A DNA stretch of 64,000 nucleotides from Paenibacillus sp. LS1 (lineage in GTDB: Bacteria > Bacillota > Bacilli > Paenibacillales > Paenibacillaceae): contig NZ_JAPDOE010000003.1 in NCBI RefSeq assembly GCF_026013365.1, positions 186,001 through 250,000 of the forward strand. The letters are read 5' to 3'. The notes beneath the pieces are model-generated. The model did not search any database and had not been told where the DNA came from. It worked only from the letters and a program-made list of their open reading frames with translations. Of the stretch, positions 43,818 to 51,410 are shown piece by piece. Position 1 is the stretch's first letter; each line of letters starts with the position of its first letter. Made by a program: the position numbers and the translations under genes.

Positions 43818-44735
43818 GTGAGCAGTTCACTCTTTACACTAACGCTAATCTTCACAGCTTTACTTGTGATACATATCGTGTACAAAGTTATTGCAAAGCT
43901 TCAGCCAAGCAAAGACTATTCAGGCATCGGCCAAAAAATCAAAACCTGGTGGGGCATGTTCGTGATCTTCTGCCTCGCCACCCTTTTTAACCCCATCGTG
44001 TCCCTCATCTCCCTCATGGTGCTTGCATTCTTCTCTCTCAAAGAATACTTCTCCATGATTCGCAGTACACGCAAAGCCGACCGCAGGCTGTTCCTATGGG
44101 CGTATCTGGCAATTCCGGTTCAGTTCTACTGGATCTACATTGGATGGTATGGCATGTTTATCGTGTTTATTCCACTATATGTGTTTCTGGTACTTCCCTT
44201 GCCACGCCTGATTAACAAAGGTACGGTCGGTTTCCTGCGCAGTGTCAGCTCCACTCAATGGGGACTAATGCTGATGGTGTTCGGGCTGAGCCACCTGGCC
44301 TATTTCCCGTTCGCCACACCGGAGTACGGCTCTAAGCTGGTACTATTCCTGGTCGTGTTGACACAGCTTAACGATGTGGTGCATTATCTGGTCTCGCTCT
44401 ATTTGGGCAAACGAAAAGTGGTGCCCACCGCCAATCCTTTTGTCACCTGGGAAGGGTTCGTGTGTGCATTTATTGTAACGACAGCAACGTCTTATTTTAT
44501 CCATCCCTACCTGACGCCATTCGATTGGAAATTCTCGCTGTTCATCGGGGTGCTGATCAGTCTGGCTGGATTCTTCGGCAGTCTGACGGTGTCCGTACTG
44601 AAGCGCGATCTGTTGATCGGGGATGACAACAAGTTCGATTCGCTCAAAAAAAGCTACCTGAGCCGGGTCGACAGCCTGACTTACACCTCTCCGGTTATGT
44701 TCCACGTGGTCCGTTATTTCTTTGACTTTATGTAG
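43818..44735 (+). CDS. CdsA-like phosphatidate cytidylyltransferase family membrane protein
   Basis: 305 aa from GTG 43818. Eight or so hydrophobic segments; a cytoplasmic stretch ends with SLKKSYLSRVDSLTYTSPVM, which matches the CDP-alcohol/CdsA signature (R-x-D-S...P). CdsA makes CDP-diacylglycerol. The canonical house-keeping cdsA normally sits with uppS; this isolated copy is probably a paralogue with a related lipid substrate. Confidence 0.78.
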   Translation: MSSSLFTLTLIFTALLVIHIVYKVIAKLQPSKDYSGIGQKIKTWWGMFVIFCLATLFNPIVSLISLMVLAFFSLKEYFSMIRSTRKADRRLFLWAYLAIPVQFYWIYIGWYGMFIVFIPLYVFLVLPLPRLINKGTVGFLRSVSSTQWGLMLMVFGLSHLAYFPFATPEYGSKLVLFLVVLTQLNDVVHYLVSLYLGKRKVVPTANPFVTWEGFVCAFIVTTATSYFIHPYLTPFDWKFSLFIGVLISLAGFFGSLTVSVLKRDLLIGDDNKFDSLKKSYLSRVDSLTYTSPVMFHVVRYFFDFM

Positions 44736-44776
44736 CGACAGATAAATCAGCGATCTTGTAATTAGGTATGTCAAAA

Positions 44777-44803
44777 AAAGCAGCCCAAGTGGCTGCTTTT
44801 CCT
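44777..44803. terminator. Terminator
   Basis: AGCAGCC and GGCTGCT around CAAGT with A and T runs on both sides, between the cdsA-like gene and the converging lipoprotein gene. Confidence 0.75.
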
Positions 44804-44841
44804 GTTCAATAGGCTTCTGACAGAACCTAATCATATGCCTG

Positions 44842-45420
44842 TTACTTCAACGTAATTTCTTTTTCGGACAGGATTTCGTTCCCCTCATCATTCGTGAACA
44901 CAAACGTGGCTTTACCGCGCTCGCCCTTCATCTCATCCGAATAAATAAATCCGGAGAATTGTCCATTGCCGCTAAAGTAAAACCCCTCTTCACCATTTCC
45001 ACCATGTTCAATGGCTTCCTGAAGCGAATTCACAATCGTCACCGTGTTAGACGTCCATCTCATCTCCGTTAGTGCATAGCCCTTCGGAACCTGTTTAATT
45101 CCAAAATCAAAGCTATTGCCCTCCATCGGTTTCTCTGACTGGTCGATAACGATATCAATCTGCTCCGACGGTTCAGTGGATTCCGATTGCGCGGTAGGCT
45201 TTCCCTCTTCACCACTGGCACTGCCTTGGTCATTGTTATTCTTCGCATCCGCATTAGGAACAGAGCTTTCTCCAGCTTCCTCTATGGGTTGCTTCGATTG
45301 CGGATAGGCATGCTCCTGAACGGATTCGTTATTATTTTTGGCACCACAGGCACTGACTAATAACGAAATACAGAGCACAGACATGCAAAGTGCCGATTTC
45401 TTTATATTCATGTTCATCAT
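44842..45420 (-). CDS. Hypothetical lipoprotein
   Basis: 192 aa. Signal with lipobox SLLVSACG, then a low-complexity tether rich in Asn, Glu, Ser (residues ~28-90) and a compact C-terminal beta domain (FDFGIKQVPKGYALTEMRW; YFSGNGQFSGFIYSD). An anchored extracellular protein without recognised family. Start at ATG 45420 or 45417 (GGGAGA upstream). Confidence 0.75.
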   Translation of the reverse strand: MMNMNIKKSALCMSVLCISLLVSACGAKNNNESVQEHAYPQSKQPIEEAGESSVPNADAKNNNDQGSASGEEGKPTAQSESTEPSEQIDIVIDQSEKPMEGNSFDFGIKQVPKGYALTEMRWTSNTVTIVNSLQEAIEHGGNGEEGFYFSGNGQFSGFIYSDEMKGERGKATFVFTNDEGNEILSEKEITLK

Positions 45421-45597
45421 CTCATTCTCCCTTCATTCATCTACAGCACGCATCTCCAACACACCACTTACTAATCACTACACCATATCGTCCCTCATGA
45501 AGCTCCATTATATGTAAATGATTGATAAATTCAGTATGCGAATGTACCTCAATGAATAAAGTAAGAACTCTGTTAATGACGTCATGCACTGTTTATT

Positions 45598-45975
45598 TTA
45601 TCGATCGAACCCTGGTAAGATTAAAACTTGTCCAATTCGAATGGAGTTATGCTCCAGTTCATTTACTTTTTTGACCGCTTCTATATATACACGCGTATCC
45701 ATCTGCTGAGGTTTATGCGCCAAAGAAATACTCCACAGCGTATCTCCCTGAGATACAACGACCTGGTCCCCTGATAACAACTGTTCATCGCCGGCAAATA
45801 CGGTGAATACAGCACTGCATCCTATGATTATAATTAGGGCTATGATGATCATCTTCGAAAGCCAGTTTGGCATCTTTACACGCTGCATGAATTGCTTTTT
45901 GACATACATGGTGCGAGACTCGGACGTTTTTGTATAAACGGGTTCATAAATACTTTTGTACGTGGAATATCTCAT
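45598..45975 (-). CDS. Membrane-anchored LysM protein (YneA-like)
   Basis: 125 aa. A basic N terminus, one membrane helix (MIIIALIIIIGCSAVFTVF, about 42-60) and a single LysM domain (VVVSQGDTLWSISLAHKP ... VNELEHNSIRIGQVLILPG). Same plan as the SOS cell-division suppressor YneA. Here no CGAAC-N4-GTTCG LexA box is visible upstream and lexA is absent, but the divergent neighbour is the DNA-alkylation repair gene ada. Role: peptidoglycan-binding, possibly a division or envelope regulator. Confidence 0.78.
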   Translation of the reverse strand: MRYSTYKSIYEPVYTKTSESRTMYVKKQFMQRVKMPNWLSKMIIIALIIIIGCSAVFTVFAGDEQLLSGDQVVVSQGDTLWSISLAHKPQQMDTRVYIEAVKKVNELEHNSIRIGQVLILPGFDR

Positions 45976-46003
45976 TCTAGTCGACCTCCAAACTTTCGTT
46001 CCG

Positions 46004-46030
46004 CTAATCTTTAGTTTTTAGTTTTTTCAT
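46004..46030 (-). other. Short upstream ORF in the LysM gene leader
   Basis: ATG AAA AAA CTA AAA ACT AAA GAT TAG encodes MKKLKTKD. ATAGGT lies a few nt upstream. It ends 29 bp before the LysM start codon. Could be a regulatory leader peptide or chance. Confidence 0.25.
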
Positions 46031-46124
46031 GATTACCTATGTATTTTTCCTATAACAATGAACCGTCAATAATCATCTTTTTTTACCAAATAGGCATCTT
46101 TGCCTAAATCTCTCTACTTGGATA

Positions 46125-46163
46125 GGTCTATATTACCAGTTCACTCTAAACAAATTCTGAACA
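46125..46163 (-). promoter_or_regulatory. Promoter of the LysM gene with direct-repeat box
   Basis: On the minus strand TGTTCAGAAT then TTGTTTAGAG then, at the same distance as in both SLH promoters, TAATAT and GACC. The predicted leader is ~148 nt. The rest of the 316-bp ada-LysM gap (45976-46291) holds an AGGCA...TGCCT hairpin at 46093-46106 and a TATAAT at 46245-46250 facing ada. Confidence 0.55.
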
Positions 46164-46291
46164 AAACAAATTCCTTCTCCAATCAAATTCAACATATCGA
46201 ATATTCATGCCTGATTTTCGGCGATGCTTGCTGTAACACTTTTCTATAATGGGATAAAGATTAAGATTCTAACGAGGTAAGGACGTGCCCC

Positions 46292-47344
46292 ATGATTTCT
46301 GATGATCTAAAGGAACAATATTACGAGGCGCTTGTGGCCAAGAATTCGGAATACGAAGGTTTATTCTATGTTGGGGTCCGAACCACAGGTGTGTTCTGTC
46401 GTCCCACATGCCCGGCGCGGAAGCCTAAATTCGAAAACTGTGAATTCTATGAGACGGCTCAGCAGGCACTTCTGGCTTCGTATCGCCCTTGCCAGCGCTG
46501 TCGCCCGTTATCTCATCCCAATCAAGTATCGGATGTCGTTCGCATATTGGTGGAAGCTGTGGAGAAACAACCGGAGAAACGATGGAAAGAGCAGGATTTC
46601 AAGGCCCTCTCCATCGATGAGTCCACGGCGCGCCGACAATTCAAAAAGCGGTTCGGCATGACCTTTGTCGAATATGCCCGTGCCCGCCGCATGGGACTCG
46701 CCCTGAAAAACATTCGCTCCGGCCGCACCGTGATTGATAGCCAACTATCTACCGGATATGAGTCAAGCAGCGGCTTCCGCGATGCCTTTTCACGGATCAT
46801 GGGTGCCGCCCCTACACAAGTTGATGAAGGACATATCCTGAAAGCGTCCTGGATTGACACCCGCCTTGGCCCGATGATGGCCATTGCCGATGACGAGGCT
46901 CTATATTTACTGGAATTTGTGGACCGAAGAGGCTTGGAGCGCGAGGTTGAGCGTCTGCGCAAACGAACCAAATCGGCTATTGTTCCCGGTACTACGGCTC
47001 CCATACAGTCCATTGAGCGAGAATTAAACGAGTATTTTCAGGGCGAAAGGACAGCATTCGACACACCGTTGTTCTGTTTAGGAACACCATTTCAAAAACG
47101 TGTGTGGGACGAGCTCATAGCCATTCCGGCAGGGGAGACAAGGTCGTATCAGGATATTGCGAATGCACTGGGAAAACCAACTGCGTGTCGAGCCGTGGCA
47201 CAGGCGAATGGGGCCAATCAGCTTGCGATTGTGATCCCATGTCACCGAGTAATCAATGCCAGTGGTGAACTGGGCGGATACGGCGGGGGATTAACTCGCA
47301 AAAACTGGCTTTTGACTCACGAGAAACAGGAACAGGGTAGCTGA
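46292..47344 (+). CDS. ada: Bifunctional regulator / methylated-DNA-protein-cysteine methyltransferase Ada
   Basis: 350 aa. Residues 1-80 form the zinc Ada domain with Cys36, Cys40, Cys67 and Cys70 (FCRPTC...RPCQRC), the last ones the phosphotriester acceptors. An AraC-type HTH follows at ~85-180 (STARRQFKKRFGMTFVEYAR). The C-terminal MGMT domain has the acceptor Cys317 in VIPCHRV. Repairs O6-methylguanine and activates the alkylation response. Full E. coli-like architecture, unlike Bacillus where AdaA and AdaB are separate. Confidence 0.95.
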   Translation: MISDDLKEQYYEALVAKNSEYEGLFYVGVRTTGVFCRPTCPARKPKFENCEFYETAQQALLASYRPCQRCRPLSHPNQVSDVVRILVEAVEKQPEKRWKEQDFKALSIDESTARRQFKKRFGMTFVEYARARRMGLALKNIRSGRTVIDSQLSTGYESSSGFRDAFSRIMGAAPTQVDEGHILKASWIDTRLGPMMAIADDEALYLLEFVDRRGLEREVERLRKRTKSAIVPGTTAPIQSIERELNEYFQGERTAFDTPLFCLGTPFQKRVWDELIAIPAGETRSYQDIANALGKPTACRAVAQANGANQLAIVIPCHRVINASGELGGYGGGLTRKNWLLTHEKQEQGS

Positions 47345-47421
47345 AAAACGGAATGAATTAATGGAGTACGCATCAAATGTCAAAACGAATACATGATATA
47401 ACAAAGGAGAGTCAACATAAT

Positions 47422-48195
47422 ATGAGTACCTTAGAAGAAAAAGCTGCGTTGTTCCAACAATACCATGTGAAGGGAAAACCACTTGTTCTGGTCAATGTAT
47501 GGGATGCCGGAAGTGCGGAAGCCATTCAATCCGCTGGAGCAACGGCCATCGCAACCGGAAGCTGGTCCGTTGCTGCGGCCCATGGTGAGCAAGATGGGGA
47601 AGCCCTGTCATTCCATCTGGTACTTGCCAATCTCGCACGGATTACAGGGAGTGTGGATCTGCCTGTAACGATCGATATAGAGGGAGGGTATGGGAGGTTG
47701 GTGTCAGAAGTGAAGCAAAATATCCTGCAAGTCATCGATCATGGTGCTGTAGGAGTCAACATTGAAGATCAACTTCCCGCTGGCTTAGGATTGTACACGG
47801 TGGAGGAGCAATGCCCGAGGCTGTCCGCCGCCCGGGAAGCTGCGGAGCAGGCAGGCATACCGTTGTTCATTAACGCCCGCACAGATATTTTTCTGCAACA
47901 TACACCTGAACACCATAACCAATCTCTCCTAGAGGAAGCACTTATACGTTCGAACCATTATGCAGAGGCAGGAGCCAGCGGTCTGTTCGTACCGGGTTTG
48001 CAGGATCACCAACTGATTCAAGAATTGTGTGAGCGTTCGCCGCTGCCAATTAACGTCATGGTTACGTCTTCTGAACCTTCACCAAAACAACTTGCTGCAC
48101 TGGGTGTAGCACGCGTAAGCTATGGACCTTATCCTTATCTGCAAGCTATGGAACACCTGAAAGAACTGGGGAGAAGTATTTTATCGAGAAATTAA
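47422..48195 (+). CDS. Isocitrate lyase/PEP mutase family protein
   Basis: 257 aa from ATG 47422 (AAAGGAGAG upstream). PEP-mutase fold: LVNVWDAGSAEAIQSAGATAIA, TIDIEGGYG (metal-binding Asp/Glu), GVNIEDQL and LFINARTDIF. The active-site 'K-x-C-G-H' of true isocitrate lyases is absent, so it is a C-C or P-C lyase-like enzyme of unknown substrate (oxaloacetase or methylisocitrate lyase relatives). Confidence 0.9.
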   Translation: MSTLEEKAALFQQYHVKGKPLVLVNVWDAGSAEAIQSAGATAIATGSWSVAAAHGEQDGEALSFHLVLANLARITGSVDLPVTIDIEGGYGRLVSEVKQNILQVIDHGAVGVNIEDQLPAGLGLYTVEEQCPRLSAAREAAEQAGIPLFINARTDIFLQHTPEHHNQSLLEEALIRSNHYAEAGASGLFVPGLQDHQLIQELCERSPLPINVMVTSSEPSPKQLAALGVARVSYGPYPYLQAMEHLKELGRSILSRN

Positions 48196-48245
48196 CCGGA
48201 GGGCATGTTATAATCACCTCTATTGAACATTTACAGGAGGCAATT

Positions 48246-48764
48246 ATGCTTAACGTGGAACAAAAGCTTGAAGTGCTACAATCTTATCCCCAATTGCAAC
48301 GCAAAGATGTTTCTCTCGGTCGTGTTAATTTCCACTACGAAGAAAGTGCGTATGATAAAAAGATTGTTGCTCTCCATATCCATTCTAACGGTAACGGTTA
48401 TATCTATGCAGGGTTACTGCCCAACGTTGAGACCGATGCCAAAGGATTCGTCAATATTCGTGATTACTCCGAAGCAGATCTGCGCACATTGTTAGATGAA
48501 ACGATCCAAGCGATGTCTCACAATCCCAACGCAGTTGAATTCGAAGAGCCAGCACAAGTAAAAGCTGCTGCTCCTGCATTGGCTACAACCTCTACGGGTG
48601 GCGGAACATGGATCGATGAAGATGGACATACGCTCACTTTAAAATATGAAGATGACATGTGGTACGTGTATTCCGGTGTTAATCTGGATATGGCTTTCGA
48701 AACGCGTGGCGAAGCTGGCGAGTATCTCAAAGAGGAAGGCTTCAAACCACAGGCTCAGGCTTAA
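48246..48764 (+). CDS. Hypothetical protein, 172 aa
   Basis: ATG with AGGAGG 6 nt upstream. An N-terminal domain (MLNVEQKLEVLQSYPQLQRK; VSLGRVNFHYEESAYDKKIV; IHSNGNGYIYAGLLP) is joined by an Ala/Thr linker to a short beta tail (GTWIDEDGHTLTLKYEDDMW). Soluble, no membrane segment. I do not recognise a named family. A terminator follows. Confidence 0.7.
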   Translation: MLNVEQKLEVLQSYPQLQRKDVSLGRVNFHYEESAYDKKIVALHIHSNGNGYIYAGLLPNVETDAKGFVNIRDYSEADLRTLLDETIQAMSHNPNAVEFEEPAQVKAAAPALATTSTGGGTWIDEDGHTLTLKYEDDMWYVYSGVNLDMAFETRGEAGEYLKEEGFKPQAQA

Positions 48765-48833
48765 CGCATACACATTAGTTTGGATTGCACAAAGATTGTT
48801 AAAGGTATATTCAGCGATTTAGGATGATACCAA

Positions 48834-48867
48834 AAACACGAGGCGTGTTCACACCTCGTGTTTTTCT
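48834..48867. terminator. Bidirectional terminator
   Basis: AAACACGAGGCGTG and CACACCTCGTGTTT form a near-perfect stem. Confidence 0.8.
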
Positions 48868-48948
48868 GATTACAGTGGAGTTTCATTCCTCCGTTATCGT
48901 GTAAATGATTAGTTCAACTTATAAAGATTTTTTTATAACCGTTTCCTG

Positions 48949-49647
48949 TCAGTCTTTTTTGGATTTCATGGTAAGCGGCGCGTTCTTCATCATCGGGTAC
49001 GTAGACAGAAGTAGCGCACCACCAATACACCCCAGAACGGTGAACAATGTCATGCGATTGATCCTAGCAATCCACAACGTAAACTCACCAAGATCGCCCA
49101 ATGTAATGATCAGCGTAATGACCAAGCCTACCCCAAAGAACATAATGAAGAAGTTACGCATCCCCAATCGCATCCAACAAACCGTTGGGAAGACAGAGAT
49201 TCCCAGTACGAGAAAGCCACACATCAGATCGATCCAAAGGTAGGATAAGAAATGATATTTGCTTGAATACAACATGCCCGGTTGATAAAGGGTTACGTCA
49301 ACAATTCCTTTTTCCTGAAGCAGGTGTATGAGGAAGTACGCCACATGCAGAATGATCATGGTGCCCGCAACCATCCATACCGAATTCATATAGAAGGATT
49401 TCATGAATTGAATTCGTGTACTGCCCATTCCAATCGCAACCGGAAACAGTGTAATAATTCCCCCGATTGCAAACGTACATATCCCTCCGTACATGGGACC
49501 AAACAGTTGCGTAGCATACGAGACATCAAATATGAAGCCAATGGCCAAATATACAACGGCGAGCATTAGAGCGATGGATGAAAATATGCCCAGATACAAA
49601 CGCATATCATCGCGAATCAGTCGGTTCGTACCTTTTACTGCGTTCAT
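48949..49647 (-). CDS. ABC-transporter permease-type membrane protein (YtrC/D-like setting)
   Basis: 232 aa with six hydrophobic segments (LGIFSSIALMLAVVYLAIGF; FAIGGIITLFPVAIGMG; LGMRNFFIMFFGVGLVITLI). No binding loop motif of importers. Its start overlaps the ATPase stop, so it is the membrane partner of the ABC ATPase; probably an exporter or stress sensor like the B. subtilis Ytr system. Confidence 0.78.
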   Translation of the reverse strand: MNAVKGTNRLIRDDMRLYLGIFSSIALMLAVVYLAIGFIFDVSYATQLFGPMYGGICTFAIGGIITLFPVAIGMGSTRIQFMKSFYMNSVWMVAGTMIILHVAYFLIHLLQEKGIVDVTLYQPGMLYSSKYHFLSYLWIDLMCGFLVLGISVFPTVCWMRLGMRNFFIMFFGVGLVITLIITLGDLGEFTLWIARINRMTLFTVLGCIGGALLLSTYPMMKNAPLTMKSKKD

Positions 49648-50519
49648 GGTTTAACCCCCTCTTGATTACGGGTCCTGTTAACCAAATAATCTTGTAATGT
49701 CGCCTTCTCAATGGAAAGCCCCTGCGCATGAGCAATATCCTTCCACATTTTCGAGTAGGGCTCATCAATCATCACTTTCAATGTCGATCCCATCTGGGAA
49801 GATTCGATAACTTTAACATCTGCTGTGACTTGATTAATATCGTCAATTCTCCCTGTTAGAAGAACTCCTTTTTCGCGCATCTCTTCCATCGGCTGATTTA
49901 ACATCACCTCTCCAGCTTGCAAAACGATAAGGGACTCACATAAGGGCTGAATCTCCTCAATATGATGGCTGGATATCAGGATCAGACGCGGGTTATCTTC
50001 ATAACTTTCCAGTAGGGCATTGTAGAAAAATTTACGCTTCTCCGCATCGAGTCCATTACTAGGTTCATCTAGAATGGTTATCTTTGCATTACTGGCAAGA
50101 CCCAATATAATCTGGGCGGCAGTCTTCATGCCTTTCGAAAATTTAATGATCTTCTTCTTGGCCGGTAGTTCGAACACATCGATTAAACGTTCCGCCAAAT
50201 CCTGATTCCACTGCGGATGAAAATATTGTCCCATTTGAACCATATCACTAACCGTCCAGTTTTTCCCCAAGGGATGATTCTCCTGGATGTAGCACAGATA
50301 CTCTTGGGCTGCCAGATTATTATAGGGGTCTTGACCCATGATCTGGACGGTTCCACTGTCCGGGCGGTTATGCCCTGCAAGTAAACTCATCAGTGTTGTT
50401 TTCCCCGCTCCATTTCTTCCCCAGATCGCACTAATGATCGGTTCACTCTCATGTAGCGTAACCTGGTTCAGAACGGGCGTCTTCTGGTAGCTGTAGTTAA
50501 CCTGCTCCATATGAATCAT
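49644..50519 (-). CDS. ABC transporter ATPase (YtrB-like)
   Basis: 291 aa. Walker A GRNGAGKTTLMSLLAG, signature FSKGMKTAAQIILGL (non-canonical SKGM), Walker B ITILDEPSNGLD, switch His LISSHHIEE. The degenerate LSGGQ is usual in this ATPase group. Middle gene of a three-gene operon with overlapping starts. Confidence 0.92.
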   Translation of the reverse strand: MIHMEQVNYSYQKTPVLNQVTLHESEPIISAIWGRNGAGKTTLMSLLAGHNRPDSGTVQIMGQDPYNNLAAQEYLCYIQENHPLGKNWTVSDMVQMGQYFHPQWNQDLAERLIDVFELPAKKKIIKFSKGMKTAAQIILGLASNAKITILDEPSNGLDAEKRKFFYNALLESYEDNPRLILISSHHIEEIQPLCESLIVLQAGEVMLNQPMEEMREKGVLLTGRIDDINQVTADVKVIESSQMGSTLKVMIDEPYSKMWKDIAHAQGLSIEKATLQDYLVNRTRNQEGVKP

Positions 50520-50896
50520 AAGTCACTCTCCTTATCCTTCTTGCCGCGAATCAGATCAATAATCATGTCTTCATTCATGTGAATCCGTCTGGCTTCTTCC
50601 AGTAAAGGCTTGATGTATTCTTCATAAAAATCCTGCTTCCGTTCAACAAGCAATGCTTCTCTTGCTCCCTTCGCAACAAACATTCCAACACCTCGCTGTT
50701 TGTATATAATCCCCTTGTCTACGAGCTCCTGCAGTCCTTTGCGGGCTGTAGCCGGATTGATATTGTAGAAGCGTGACAGCTCGTTGGTTGAGGGAACCTG
50801 TTCTTCCACCTTCAATCTGCCCTCCACAATATCGTCCATAATCATCGTGGCAATCTGATGAAAAATAGGCTGAGATTCATCCAAAGTCGATTTCAT
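50516..50896 (-). CDS. GntR-family regulator, YtrA type
   Basis: 126 aa from ATG 50896 (weak GGAAG before it); a start at 50923 gives 135 aa without SD. GntR wHTH: IVEGRLKVEEQVPSTNEL, FYNINPATARKGLQELVDKG, then a short YtrA-type helical tail (KGAREALLVERKQDFYEEY) instead of a ligand domain. Autorepressor of its own ABC operon by analogy with B. subtilis YtrA, which senses cell-wall antibiotics. The operator lies at its own promoter. Confidence 0.9.
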   Translation of the reverse strand: MKSTLDESQPIFHQIATMIMDDIVEGRLKVEEQVPSTNELSRFYNINPATARKGLQELVDKGIIYKQRGVGMFVAKGAREALLVERKQDFYEEYIKPLLEEARRIHMNEDMIIDLIRGKKDKESDL

Positions 50897-50937
50897 GTGC
50901 TTCCAACTTTCATACGTATTCATTAATCAGTTAGTCG

Positions 50938-50968
50938 GTTAGTTACTCATGTAACTAACTATAGTATA
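50938..50968 (-). promoter_or_regulatory. YtrA-type operator overlapping the transcription start, with -10 box
   Basis: GTTAGTTAC and GTAACTAAC flank TCAT (50938-50959), a perfect 9-bp inverted repeat. On the minus strand a TATACT -10 (50963-50968) lies 3 bp upstream of it, so a bound repressor would cover +1. Clean arrangement for autorepression. Confidence 0.65.
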
Positions 50969-50995
50969 CAAAAACGCAAATGTAAATAGGCGAAC

Positions 50996-51166
50996 CTAAT
51001 TTATCATTTTCCCCACCTTGGCTCTGTTGTATTGATTAATCAGACCGTCCAGGACTACGGATTGCTGGATCACTTCAGGATGAAGCAGACTGCCGTACTC
51101 CATATGCATGCGATATAACAACTGTCTGGCATCTTCGATCCTTGATATCAAATCCAGGCGATCCAT
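50996..51166 (-). CDS. Spo0E-family aspartyl-phosphate phosphatase
   Basis: 56 aa from ATG 51166 (AAAGGAGG 6 nt upstream). Two helices, with the family motif SxxLD visible as QQSVVLDGLINQYNR. Spo0E removes phosphate from Spo0A~P and delays sporulation. Stands alone between the YtrA operator and a terminator-like hairpin; evidence that the host sporulates. Confidence 0.9.
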   Translation of the reverse strand: MDRLDLISRIEDARQLLYRMHMEYGSLLHPEVIQQSVVLDGLINQYNRAKVGKMIN

Positions 51167-51267
51167 AGTATCCCTCCTTTTTGTCATATTTTAGTGTATT
51201 ATGCCAATCAAAAGCGCGTGTAAGATACGACATACTTATTCTTCCACTTCAATACACAAAAAAAAGA

Positions 51268-51294
51268 ACGCCTCTGAGGTAAATCAGAAGCGTC
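51268..51294. terminator. Hairpin, probable terminator
   Basis: ACGCCTCTGA and TCAGAAGCGT pair imperfectly after an eight-A run; it could end the HTH-TPR gene transcript on the minus strand. The 51295-51410 stretch holds two overlapping short frames described among the findings. Confidence 0.5.
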
Positions 51295-51410
51295 CATTGG
51301 TTCAGGCTTATGTCCCCAAACCGTGATCATTCGTTCGGTAGATTGAAGGGTCTGGACTTCCCACAGTCGGGGCAGGTCCAGTAACAGGGGCTACGATGCT
51401 CACCACTATA

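Noticed and set aside
44701..44715. CACGTG within the cdsA-like gene as a second parS
   Set aside because: Only the hexamer core is shared; the flanks do not match the parS consensus.
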